This document shows, in pieces, positions 1 to 6,788 of a stretch of 15,072 nucleotides of DNA. The stretch spans positions 1,116 to 16,187 of the forward strand of contig DBBA01000328.1 of NCBI GenBank assembly GCA_002291955.1, given 5' to 3'. The position numbers and the translations under genes were made by a program. The stretch comes from Rhodobacteraceae bacterium UBA996. GTDB lineage: Bacteria > Pseudomonadota > Alphaproteobacteria > Rhodobacterales > Rhodobacteraceae. The notes under the pieces are model-generated. The model did not search any database, was not told the origin of the DNA, and worked only from the letters and a program-made list of their open reading frames with translations. Position 1 is the first letter of the stretch. The number at the start of each line of letters is the position of its first letter.

Positions 1-167
1 GTGGACTTGCCCGCGCCGTTCTCGCCCAGTAGCGCGTGAAACGACCCGGCCTCGACCCGGATCGACACGTCATCGAGCGCGGTGAAGGCGCCAAAGCGCA
101 TGGTCATGCCGAAGGTTTCGACCGACAGGGCGCCGTCGGGCGGGGGATCGGCGCCGATCACCGTCAT
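1..167 (-). CDS. ABC transporter ATP-binding protein, N-terminal fragment (runs off the window)
   Basis: Only the first 55 codons and part of codon 56 are present; the gene continues past base 1. The ATG at 167-165 overlaps the TGA of the upstream biuret hydrolase gene in an ATGA. After a 15-residue variable leader come a beta strand (LSVETFGMTMRFG), the A-loop region (FGAFTALDDVS) and a complete Walker A, GENGAGKST, ending at the window edge. The GENGAGKS form is common in sugar and nucleoside-type importers (the RbsA/YufO-like class that pairs with BMP binding proteins). Placed last in an operon with a BMP protein and two permeases, it is very probably the energising subunit of that importer. 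Such ATPases are usually about 500 residues with two ATPase halves, but this cannot be seen here. The ABC ATPase call is firm; the partner assignment is inference from context. Confidence 0.93.
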   Translation of the reverse strand, partial: MTVIGADPPPDGALSVETFGMTMRFGAFTALDDVSIRVEAGSFHALLGENGAGKS

Positions 168-841
168 GGCAGCGCGCCGATCAGGGTGGCGCTGTCGGAC
201 ACCGCGCCGAACACGCCGCCCTGCATCGTCACCATCTTCAGCGCGGCGACATGGTTGCCTGCATCCGTCGCGCCGCAGCAGTCCGACAGGACAAGGCATT
301 CGAACCCGCGGTCGTTGGCTTCGCGCATCGTCGTGGACACGCAGACATCGGTGGTGATCCCGGTCAGGATCAGGTTCGCGATGCCGCGCGTGCGCAGGAT
401 CAGTTCAAGGTCGGTGGCGCAGAACGACCCCTTGCCGGGCTTGTCGATGATGACCTCGCCCGGTTCGGGGTAGAGTTCCGGGATGATGTCCCAGCCGGGT
501 TCGCCGCGCACAAGGATCTTGCCGCAAGGGCCCGGGTCGCCGATGCCCGCGCCGATCTGCTGCGACCGCCAGCGCTTGTTGGGCGGCAGGTCGGACAGGT
601 CCGGGCGGTGCCCCTCGCGCGTGTGGATGATGTGGTAGCCCTTCGACCGCATCGCGGTCAGGACCGCCTTGATGGGGCCGATGGGCGCCTGCGTCATCGA
701 CAGGTCGTAGCCCATCATGTCCACGTAGCCGCCCTTGCCGCAGAAGTCGGTCTGCATGTCGATGATGATGAGGGCCGTGTTGTCGGGCCGCAGGTCGCCG
801 TTCCAGGGCCAGGCATAGGGGTTGGCGTTCACATGGGTCAT
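164..841 (-). CDS. biuH: Biuret amidohydrolase (isochorismatase-like cysteine hydrolase)
   Basis: The 225-residue product is expected to hydrolyse biuret to allophanate and ammonia in the cytoplasm. It has the isochorismatase-fold triad: D28 in IIDMQTDF, K134 in DKPGKGSF and C167 in GITTDVCVST, with the usual cis-peptide GITT before the cysteine. From memory, Rhizobium leguminosarum BiuH uses D36, K142 and C175 plus K145, Q215 and F41. All of these fall at a constant offset of 8 here (K137, Q207, F33), and long stretches such as HIIHTREGHRPDL and GEPGWDIIPELYP match the remembered BiuH sequence. This makes BiuH much more likely than RutB or nicotinamidase. The ATG at 841 overlaps the nitrilase stop in an ATGA, with a weak GAAGG upstream. 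The gene sits inside a BMP-type ABC transporter operon, which suggests the substrate is imported. Substrate identity is inferred from similarity. Confidence 0.88.
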   Translation of the reverse strand: MTHVNANPYAWPWNGDLRPDNTALIIIDMQTDFCGKGGYVDMMGYDLSMTQAPIGPIKAVLTAMRSKGYHIIHTREGHRPDLSDLPPNKRWRSQQIGAGIGDPGPCGKILVRGEPGWDIIPELYPEPGEVIIDKPGKGSFCATDLELILRTRGIANLILTGITTDVCVSTTMREANDRGFECLVLSDCCGATDAGNHVAALKMVTMQGGVFGAVSDSATLIGALP

Positions 842-1848
842 TCGGCGGCGGCCTTCTGTCCGTAGACCCGCGTGGGGGCGGGGAACCCGCAGGACGTGCC
901 GTCGGTCACGCGCACGGTGTCTTCCCATGGCAGGCGGTACTGGCCCGCCACCATGTCCTGCATGAAGGTATAGGGGCAGTCCTGCGCGCCGCCCCTGACC
1001 GCGGTGAAGCCCCGGTGGGCGAGATGGTAGATGTTGTTTTCCACCCCCCAGCCCGCGCGCGCCTCGCGCACGAGGTCGGGGCGGACTTCCGCCGTGATGA
1101 TCTCGTCCGCGCGGCCCGTGGTGCCGTGGGCGAGCACGCTGCCGTCGAAGTTGACGATCATCGCCTCGCCCATGCTGTCGAACGTGCCGTCCGACCCGCA
1201 CATGCAGACGTTGGCGGTGACCATCAGGTTGCAGAAGCTGTTGGACTGGTTGGTGAAGCGCCATGCCTCGCGGATCGGTGCGGTGTAGCCTGCGGTGCGC
1301 AGCATGATCTCGGCCCCCTTGTAGGCGGCCTCGCGCGCCATCTCGGGGAACATGCCGTCGTGGCAGATGATGAGGGACAGCTTGCAGCCCTTGGGTCCGT
1401 CGATCACTGGGATGCCCAGGTCGCCCGGTTCCCACGGCTCGACCGGCACCCAGGGGTGCAGCTTGCGGTAGTAGAGGCGCAGTTCCCCGGTGTCGTCGAT
1501 CACGATGCCGGTGTTCCACGGGTTGCCAGTGGGGTTGTACTCCATCAGCGAGAAACAGCCCCAGATGCGGTGTTCCGCGCAGGCGGCCTTGAACGCCGCC
1601 ACTTCCGGCCCGTCCATCCGGCACATGATCGCGGGGTTCGTGTCCATCGACAGGCCGTGCAGCGCGTATTCGGGGAACACGACCAGGTCCATTGTCCCGA
1701 GGTTCCGCCGCGCCTTGCCCACAAGCTCCACCACCCGGGCGGTCTGCCGCGCCAGATCGGCCGGCGTCACCACCACGGGCAGTTGCAACTGCACGAGGCC
1801 AATCACCACGCCATTGTCGGACTTGTTCAGCCCACCCAGACCGTTCAT
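838..1848 (-). CDS. Nitrilase-superfamily amidohydrolase, AmiF/AmiE-like (formamidase or aliphatic amidase)
   Basis: The 336-residue product is a carbon-nitrogen hydrolase of the aliphatic amidase/formamidase branch. The Glu-Lys-Cys triad is visible as E60 in VVFPEY, K129 in YYRKLHPW and C162 in ICHDGMFPE. Other family signatures are NPWNTGIVID, EPWEPGDLG, REAAYKGAEI and the C-terminal WGVENNIYHLAHRG and LPWEDTVRV. As I remember it, Helicobacter AmiF has the same layout (E60, K133, C166). These enzymes release ammonia from short amides. In this operon it could act on the transported compound itself or on a product of the neighbouring biuret hydrolase; the true substrate cannot be read from sequence. 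The start is set by AGGAGGG six bases before the ATG, overlapping the stop of the upstream permease. The stop overlaps the biuH start in an ATGA, so the two hydrolases are probably translationally coupled. Confidence 0.85.
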   Translation of the reverse strand: MNGLGGLNKSDNGVVIGLVQLQLPVVVTPADLARQTARVVELVGKARRNLGTMDLVVFPEYALHGLSMDTNPAIMCRMDGPEVAAFKAACAEHRIWGCFSLMEYNPTGNPWNTGIVIDDTGELRLYYRKLHPWVPVEPWEPGDLGIPVIDGPKGCKLSLIICHDGMFPEMAREAAYKGAEIMLRTAGYTAPIREAWRFTNQSNSFCNLMVTANVCMCGSDGTFDSMGEAMIVNFDGSVLAHGTTGRADEIITAEVRPDLVREARAGWGVENNIYHLAHRGFTAVRGGAQDCPYTFMQDMVAGQYRLPWEDTVRVTDGTSCGFPAPTRVYGQKAAAE

Positions 1849-1854
1849 GGCCCG

Positions 1855-1861
1855 CCCTCCT
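1855..1861 (-). promoter_or_regulatory. Ribosome binding site of the nitrilase gene
   Basis: The minus strand reads AGGAGGG followed by six bases and ATG at 1848. It is a near-perfect Shine-Dalgarno site, overlaps the TAG stop of the upstream permease, and fixes the nitrilase start even though the frame stays open far upstream. Confidence 0.8.
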
Positions 1862-2783
1862 ATTTCGTGATGGACAATTCGCCCGGCGCGCCCGCCATGG
1901 CGCGGGTGGGCGAGGATGTGGCGATCAAGAGCCCCAGCGTCAGGACATACGGGGCCGCGTAGAACAGGTAGTAGCCCTCGGTCACGCCGACCGATTGCAG
2001 GGCCGGGCCGAGCGCCCCCGCGCCGCCGAACAGCAGGGCCGCCCAGATGCAGGCGATGGGGTTCCAGCGGGCGAAGATCACCAGCGCCACGGCCATCAGG
2101 CCCTGACCCGAGGAGATGCCTTCGTTCCAGCTGCCGGGATAGTAGAGCGACAGGTACGCCCCGCCGATCCCGGCCAGCGCACCCCCGGCAGCGGTCGCCA
2201 TCACCCGGATGGGGGCCGGGCGCAGCCCCATGGCGCGGGCGGCATCGGTGGAATCCCCCACCACGCGCAGCACCAGCCCCACGCGGGCGGACCGCAGCAT
2301 CCACGCCACGACCACCGCCAGCGCGAGGCCGACCAGGAACAGCACGTTCACCTGCAACGCCGCCTGCACCTGCGGCACGTCCGACCACCAGCCGAAGGGG
2401 ATCGACGGCAGGTCGGGGGCGACCGGCTGCACGTAGGGCTTGCCGAAGTAGAACGCGATGCCCATGCCGAACAGCATCAGCGCGATGCCGATGGCGATGT
2501 CGTTCACCCGGGGGATCGAACAGATCACCCCGTGCAGGACACCGAACAGCGCCCCCGCCAGCGCCGCCGCGCCGACGCCCAGCCACGCCGACCCCGACAA
2601 ATACGCCACCGCGTACCCCGCCATCGCGCCGAACACGAGCGTGCCTTCGAGGCCGAGGTTGATGCGCCCCGACCGCTCGGTCAGCAACTCGCCCAGGCTC
2701 ACGAACAGGAACGGCGTGGACACGCGGATCGCCCCGCCGATGATGGCGATCAGGATCGACCACAGGCCAAGATCACCCTCCAT
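1860..2783 (-). CDS. ABC transporter inner-membrane permease (BPD_transp_2 type, NupQ-like)
   Basis: The 307-residue product is a very hydrophobic membrane protein with roughly eight or more predicted helices. The opening, with RVSTPFLFVSLGELLTERSG followed by INLGLEG, is the hallmark of the second permease of BMP/nucleoside-type importers. The RVNDIAIGIALMLFGMGIAF stretch near residue 100 and ARAMGLRPAPIRV near 190 fit the same family. It should form the translocation pore with the adjacent permease and be driven by the ATPase beginning at 167. I chose the ATG at 2783: it gives a TGATG overlap with the preceding permease stop and has GGAG six bases upstream. A GTG at 2795 would add four residues but would overlap that ribosome site. 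Substrate specificity cannot be seen; operon context suggests a ureido or amide compound. Confidence 0.9.
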   Translation of the reverse strand: MEGDLGLWSILIAIIGGAIRVSTPFLFVSLGELLTERSGRINLGLEGTLVFGAMAGYAVAYLSGSAWLGVGAAALAGALFGVLHGVICSIPRVNDIAIGIALMLFGMGIAFYFGKPYVQPVAPDLPSIPFGWWSDVPQVQAALQVNVLFLVGLALAVVVAWMLRSARVGLVLRVVGDSTDAARAMGLRPAPIRVMATAAGGALAGIGGAYLSLYYPGSWNEGISSGQGLMAVALVIFARWNPIACIWAALLFGGAGALGPALQSVGVTEGYYLFYAAPYVLTLGLLIATSSPTRAMAGAPGELSITK

Positions 2784-3877
2784 CAGCGGCTCCACTTCTC
2801 GGGGACGAAGGGCTTCAGCCGCCCATACAGCGCCTCGGACATCAGGATGGCGATGAAGACGAAGCCCTGCAGCACCAGCACGGTCGCATCGGGCAGGTCC
2901 ATGCGGCGCTGGATCAGGCCCGATGACGCCTGAAAGCCCGCCAGCAGGATCGCCACCGGGATGATCACCAGCGGATTATGCCGGGCGAGGAACGCGATCA
3001 GGATGCCGGTATAGCCATACCCCGCGACGAGCGAGCCATTGGCCGACCCCAGCACCGCCGTCACCTCGAACATGCCGGCCAGCCCGGCGAACGCGCCTGC
3101 CAGCGCGCAGAACCCCAGGATCAGCCGCCCCACGGGCAGCCCCTGCACCTGTGCCGCGCGCACGTTGCCGCCCGCGATCCGAGCGGCGAAACCCCAGGTC
3201 GTGCGGTCGATCAGCACCCAGGCCAGCACGCAGCAGACGACGCCCACCGCAAGGCCCCAGTGCACCTCGAACCCCGGGATGGTGCCGACGCGCAACTCGG
3301 GCGGCAGGGTTGCGGTGGACGGCTTGTTGAGCGATGTCGGGTCGCGCAACGGCCCCTCGACCAGATGGTTCATCAGCGCGATGGCGATGTAGGCAAGGAG
3401 GAGCGAGGATATCGTCTCGTTCACGCCGCGATAGTGGCGCAGGCCTCCGGCCAGCCCGATCCAGACCGCGCCCACCAGCATGGCGCCCGTGGCCATCACC
3501 GGCAGCGCGACGACCGCAGGCGCACCGATCAGCGCGACCCCAAGCGCCCCGGCGGCGACACCGCCCAGCACGATCGCGCCCTCGCCCCCGATCACCACCA
3601 GCCCCAGCCGCGCGGGCAGCGCCACGCACAGCGCGGCAAACAACAGGGGCGCGGCCCGCGACAGGGTGTTCTGCCAGGAGAACGCCGACCCGAAGCCGCC
3701 CGTCCAGACCAGCTGGAAGAACTGCACGGGCGACTTGCCCTGCGTCAGCAGGAACAGGGAAAACGCCGCAAACCCCACCAGAAGCGCCAGAAGCGGGATG
3801 ACGACAGGCTCGGCCCGTCGGGCAAGGACGGGGAGAAGCGCCCCGCCCGCCGGTCCGATGAGTGCCTGATCCTCCAT
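2783..3877 (-). CDS. ABC transporter inner-membrane permease (BPD_transp_2 type, NupP-like)
   Basis: The 364-residue product is the first permease of the importer. A short cytoplasmic leader is followed by a helix at residues about 24-45, then hydrophobic segments at about 76-88, 92-116, 120-144 and several more toward the C-terminus. The loop with HYRGVNETISSLLLAYIA (about 148-165) and the motif GLVVIGGEGAIVLGG (92-106) are typical of the larger permease in BMP/nucleoside-type systems. The end LYGRLKPFVPEKW is a cytoplasmic tail. The frame is open far upstream, but the residues there are a GC-driven shadow of the binding-protein gene. The ATG at 3877 has AAGGGGG five bases upstream, 41 bp after the binding-protein stop. 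The stop overlaps the next permease by one base (TGATG). Heteropairing with that permease is expected. Confidence 0.9.
   Translation of the reverse strand: MEDQALIGPAGGALLPVLARRAEPVVIPLLALLVGFAAFSLFLLTQGKSPVQFFQLVWTGGFGSAFSWQNTLSRAAPLLFAALCVALPARLGLVVIGGEGAIVLGGVAAGALGVALIGAPAVVALPVMATGAMLVGAVWIGLAGGLRHYRGVNETISSLLLAYIAIALMNHLVEGPLRDPTSLNKPSTATLPPELRVGTIPGFEVHWGLAVGVVCCVLAWVLIDRTTWGFAARIAGGNVRAAQVQGLPVGRLILGFCALAGAFAGLAGMFEVTAVLGSANGSLVAGYGYTGILIAFLARHNPLVIIPVAILLAGFQASSGLIQRRMDLPDATVLVLQGFVFIAILMSEALYGRLKPFVPEKWSR
2790..2793 (-). promoter_or_regulatory. Ribosome binding site deciding the start of the second permease
   Basis: GGAG on the minus strand lies six bases before the ATG at 2783, inside the last codons of the upstream permease. 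It favours the ATG over the in-frame GTG at 2795, which overlaps this site. Confidence 0.6.
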
Positions 3878-3918
3878 TCCCGCCCCCTTCACGCCCCCAC
3901 TCGTTACGACCCCACCCG

Positions 3919-5040
3919 TCAGGACGTCGACCCGATGACGCCTTCCACCAGGTAATCCATGCTTTCCAGCGCGATGTCGGTCTCGACCAGCGCCTCGCCC
4001 GCGCCCAGGATCGGCGTGCCGGTGTTGGTCGCCAGCGGCCCCTTCAGCGCGGCGAACCCGCCCGCCATGATCTCGGCCTTCGTCGCCTCGAACTGGGCGC
4101 GGGCGGCGTCGCTGACGGCGGACCCCAGCGGCGACATCTTGATGAACCCGTCGGCCAGGCCCCCGCGCACGAAGTTGCCGATGGTCCCGCCATCGAGCAC
4201 CGTCTGCACCATGCCGGTATAGACGCCCGCCCAGTTCCATTCCGCGCCGGTCAGGTACTTGTCGGGCGCAAGCGACGTCTGGTCGGCGTGGTAGCCGCAG
4301 ATGAACGCGCCGCGGCCCGCGGCGGTTTCCATTACGACCTTGGGACCGTCCACATGGCAGGTGATGACATCACAGCCCGCATCGGCCAGCGCGTTCGTCG
4401 CCTCGGCCTCCTTCACGGCCAGCGACCATTCGCCGGTGAAGATCACCTGGCAGGTGATCGACGGATCGACCGCGCGGGCACCCAAGAGGAACGAGTTGAT
4501 GTTCAGCAGGACCTGCGGGATGGGCTTGGCGGCGACGAACCCGATCTTCTTGGTCTGGCTCATGTGGCCCGCCACGATGCCGTTCAGGTACTGGCCCATG
4601 CCGATGTAGCCGAAATAGCTGCCGATGTTGGTGGGCATCCCCTCGGTCCACAGGCCCGCCGCGTGCTGGAACCGCACGTCGGGGTATTTCGGCGCCAGTT
4701 CCAGCACATGCGGGTTGAAGTAGCCGAACGACGTCGGGAACAGGAGCGTCGCGCCATCAAGGTTGATCATCGATTCCATCGACTGCACCACATCGACGGT
4801 CTCGGCCACGTTCTCCTCTTCCACAACGGTCACGCCGGCCATCGCCTTGACGGCGGCGGCACCTTCCGCGTGGGCCTGGTTGTAGCCGAAGTCGTCGCGG
4901 GGGCCGACGTAGATGAAGCCGACCGTCAGGCCGCCTTGCGCGCGTGCCATGCGCGGCAGGCCAAGCGTGGCGGCCGCGCCAAGTGCGGCGGTGCCGGTCA
5001 GCAGGCGGCGGCGGTTCAGGATCGGGGACGTGGGCAACAT
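3919..5040 (-). CDS. BMP-family ABC transporter substrate-binding protein
   Basis: The 373-residue product is a periplasmic binding protein of the BMP/Med/PnrA family. Residues 1-34 form a Tat-like signal: twin arginines in NRRRLLTG (9-16), a hydrophobic stretch GTAALGAAATLGL, and an ARA-Q cleavage site after residue 34. The mature protein opens with LTVGFIYVGPRDDFGYNQAHAEG, the standard BMP start. Later family-like stretches are LLFPTSFGYFNPHVLELAPKYPDVRF and FGYIGMGQYLNGIVAGHMS. Members usually bind nucleosides, purines or similar small compounds. Its operon partners here are amide-bond hydrolases, so biuret or a related ureido compound is a reasonable guess, not a demonstrated ligand. The ATG at 5040 has GGAGG seven bases upstream (5048-5052). 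The gene leads the operon and is divergent from the LysR gene, so it probably depends on that regulator. Being first, with a 41-bp gap after it, it may be made in excess over the permeases, as is usual. Confidence 0.92.
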   Translation of the reverse strand: MLPTSPILNRRRLLTGTAALGAAATLGLPRMARAQGGLTVGFIYVGPRDDFGYNQAHAEGAAAVKAMAGVTVVEEENVAETVDVVQSMESMINLDGATLLFPTSFGYFNPHVLELAPKYPDVRFQHAAGLWTEGMPTNIGSYFGYIGMGQYLNGIVAGHMSQTKKIGFVAAKPIPQVLLNINSFLLGARAVDPSITCQVIFTGEWSLAVKEAEATNALADAGCDVITCHVDGPKVVMETAAGRGAFICGYHADQTSLAPDKYLTGAEWNWAGVYTGMVQTVLDGGTIGNFVRGGLADGFIKMSPLGSAVSDAARAQFEATKAEIMAGGFAALKGPLATNTGTPILGAGEALVETDIALESMDYLVEGVIGSTS

Positions 5041-5047
5041 GGACAGA

Positions 5048-5052
5048 CCTCC
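5048..5052 (-). promoter_or_regulatory. Ribosome binding site of the BMP binding-protein gene
   Basis: GGAGG on the minus strand lies seven bases before the ATG at 5040. It fixes the start directly before the Tat-like signal, although the frame is open for more than 100 codons upstream. Confidence 0.75.
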
Positions 5053-5110
5053 GGGGACAGTGGGGCGCCGCACAGGGCGGCGGATTCGGGATTTGGTTAA
5101 CGCCACCAGA

Positions 5111-5166
5111 TTGCTGTGCTGCTGTCTTGTGCTAAGTTCACAGCAAAGTGCTGCATGGATTGCAGC
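5111..5166. promoter_or_regulatory. Candidate LysR operator and divergent promoter region
   Basis: The 145-bp gap between the divergent binding-protein and LysR genes has two inverted repeats. The larger is TTGCTGTG (5111-5118) matched by CACAGCAA (5139-5146), eight perfect base pairs around a 20-bp spacer. The smaller is GCTGCA (5150-5155) matched by TGCAGC (5161-5166) around five bases. LysR regulators typically bind two such sites between divergent genes. No convincing -35/-10 pair stands out on either strand. The assignment rests on position and symmetry alone. Confidence 0.45.
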
Positions 5167-5185
5167 GGTCAGCCCGGGGCGCCCC

Positions 5186-6088
5186 ATGCACTCCCTCCTC
5201 CCCATCCAGTTCGTCGATGCCATCGCGCGGGCCGGGTCGATCCGGAAGGCGGCCGAGGGGCTGGCCATCACCTCGACCGCGCTGAACCGCCGCCTTCTGG
5301 CGCTCGAGGACGAGCTGGGCGTCGAAATCTTCGAACGCCTGCCCCGCGGCGTGCGGCTGTCCACGGCGGGCGAGCTTCTGATCCACCACCTGCGCACGCA
5401 GGCCGCCGATTTCGACAAGCTCAAGGGCCAGATCGCCGACCTGCGGGGGGAACGGCGCGGGCATGTGTCGATCGCGTGCAGCCAGGCGTTCGTGCCGTAT
5501 TTCCTGCCCGCCCAGATCGGCCGCTACCGGCGCGACCACCCCGGCGTCAGCTTTGCCGTGCAGGTGCGCGACCGCGCCGCGGCCGAGGCGGCGCTGGCCG
5601 ACCTCAGCGCGGACCTGGCCCTGATCTTCGAACCCGTGCGCCTGGCCGAGGTGCAGGTGCTGGCCAGCGCCCGGCAGTCGATCCACGCGGTGATGGCGGC
5701 AGACCACCCCCTGGCGGGCGCACCGACCGTCCGCCTGCGCGCCTGCGCGCAGTTCCCCGTCGCCCTGCCCACCGCGGTCTACGGCGTGCGGCACCTGATC
5801 GACGTGGCACTGGTGCGCGCCTCGATTTCGCTGACCCCGATGGTCGAGGCCGACAGCTTCGACTTCCTGCGCCACTACCCCGCGCAGGAACAGATCCTGA
5901 GCTTCCAGATCCCCGTCGGCCTGCCGCCCGCCGGGATGGAGCCTGCCGTGGTCTCGCGCCCGCTCGACACCCGCGACGTGCCCGAGGGGCGCTTGTACCT
6001 GTGCCAGCTGCGCAGCCGCACGCTGCCGGTGGCCGCGGCCAAGTTCGCTGCCCAGATCGAGCGCGAGATCGACCGGCTGGGCGACTGA
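5186..6088 (+). CDS. LysR-family transcriptional regulator
   Basis: The 300-residue product has normal LysR length. The N-terminal winged helix-turn-helix is clear: FVDAIARAGSIRKAAEGLAI (9-28), TALNRRLLALEDELGVEIFERLPRG (about 31-55) and the wing RLSTAGELL. A linker helix follows to about residue 90, then a periplasmic-binding-protein-like effector domain beginning GHVSIACSQAF. The ATG at 5186 is the first possible start in frame close to the domain; only weak ribosome-site matches precede it, and an earlier ATG at 5155 is out of frame. It is transcribed away from the BMP/hydrolase operon across a short shared control region, the classic arrangement for a LysR activator of the neighbouring catabolic operon. 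The effector is unknown; the transported compound or its breakdown product is the natural candidate. Confidence 0.93.
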   Translation: MHSLLPIQFVDAIARAGSIRKAAEGLAITSTALNRRLLALEDELGVEIFERLPRGVRLSTAGELLIHHLRTQAADFDKLKGQIADLRGERRGHVSIACSQAFVPYFLPAQIGRYRRDHPGVSFAVQVRDRAAAEAALADLSADLALIFEPVRLAEVQVLASARQSIHAVMAADHPLAGAPTVRLRACAQFPVALPTAVYGVRHLIDVALVRASISLTPMVEADSFDFLRHYPAQEQILSFQIPVGLPPAGMEPAVVSRPLDTRDVPEGRLYLCQLRSRTLPVAAAKFAAQIEREIDRLGD

Positions 6089-6095
6089 CCCCCGA

Positions 6096-6131
6096 CCAGT
6101 TGCCCCCTGCCAGTGGCCCCCTACCAGTGGG
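6096..6131. repeat. 14-bp tandem repeat at the convergent gene ends
   Basis: Copies begin at 6096, 6110 and 6124. The first two match at 12 of 14 bases (CCAGTTGCCCCCTG and CCAGTGGCCCCCTA); the third keeps only CCAGTGG, which encodes the last residues of the DUF427 protein on the minus strand. The array fills the gap between the lysR stop and the DUF427 stop. No hairpin terminator was found in the gap. Confidence 0.6.
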
Positions 6132-6594
6132 TCGTGCCGGGGGCGCCCTTGATCCGGCCGGTGAGGTTCGGCGTGACCCAGCCGCCATAGAAATCGCCGG
6201 GTTGCGGGATCACCCGGGTCTCGCCGACCCACGCGCCCTCGACCCGCCCGGCATAGACCGCGATGTGCCCGGCAAGCCGCCCGAAGGCCGCCGTCGGCCG
6301 GTCATAGGCCCAGGCCGCGCGGGGCGCGACGGTGTCGCCCGCCACTAGGTCGTAGTAGCGCGCCGCCCCCTTCCATTCGCAGAACGACGCACCGGACGCG
6401 GGCCGCAGGTCGGCGGTGATGTCTCCGGGCGGGATGTAGTAGCTCGGCGCGTGGTGCGTCTCCAGCACCCGCAGGGCGCGGGTCGTGTCGGCGATCACCT
6501 GCCCGCCCAGCATGATCCGGACGCGCTGCGGCACCGGTTCCAGCCGCGGCGGGCGGGGATAGTCCTGCACGTTCTCGGTTGGAAGGTCGGTCAT
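6121..6594 (-). CDS. DUF427 domain-containing protein
   Basis: The 157-residue product matches the DUF427 family, small soluble proteins of unknown function. Recognisable pieces are NVQDYPRPPRLEPVPQRVRI (8-27), the ADTTRALRVLETHHAPSYYIP stretch, FCEWKGAARYYDL and the end IPQPGDFYGGWVTPNLTG followed by IKGAPGTTHW. The protein is nearly all this domain, with no signal peptide or membrane helix. I chose the ATG at 6594 because it gives the usual short MTD-type leader; an in-frame GTG at 6630 would add 12 residues, and neither has a strong ribosome site. It is convergent with lysR and divergent from the IolE gene, so it is probably its own transcript. No function should be inferred from the neighbours. 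Confidence 0.9.
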   Translation of the reverse strand: MTDLPTENVQDYPRPPRLEPVPQRVRIMLGGQVIADTTRALRVLETHHAPSYYIPPGDITADLRPASGASFCEWKGAARYYDLVAGDTVAPRAAWAYDRPTAAFGRLAGHIAVYAGRVEGAWVGETRVIPQPGDFYGGWVTPNLTGRIKGAPGTTHW

Positions 6595-6788
6595 GCGCTG
6601 CGGGCCTGTCGGGTGGATGCCCGCCGCCACATGGACCGGCCGTCGCGGGCATCAAGGGGCCCACTGGCGGTTGCCGAAACGGCGGGGCAAGGTGCGACCA
6701 TGCGCGCAGGCGGCAGGGGGAGGCACGGCATGGAACGGATCGGGGTGCGGATCGGGTCTCGGGGACCCCGCAACGAAGGCGCCGCAGC
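6595..6788. other. Intergenic region between divergent DUF427 and iolE genes, no clear signal
   Basis: This 194-bp gap must hold the start signals of both genes. I see no convincing -35/-10 pair, operator or small gene. A short inverted repeat GGGTC-TCGGG-GACCC (6754-6768) and a repeated GGATCGGG just before it are the only structures noticed. A weak AAGG lies about 10 bases before the iolE ATG. Confidence 0.4.

Noticed and set aside
838..2763. A single 641-codon minus-strand frame that would fuse extra sequence to the nitrilase
   Set aside because: The first 305 codons are a frame-shifted shadow of the permease. A strong AGGAGGG before the ATG at 1848 marks the true start.
1692..2933. A 413-codon plus-strand open frame across the permease genes
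   Set aside because: Low-complexity Arg/Ala/Pro/His composition with no membrane or domain pattern; the opposite strand encodes a well-recognised permease.
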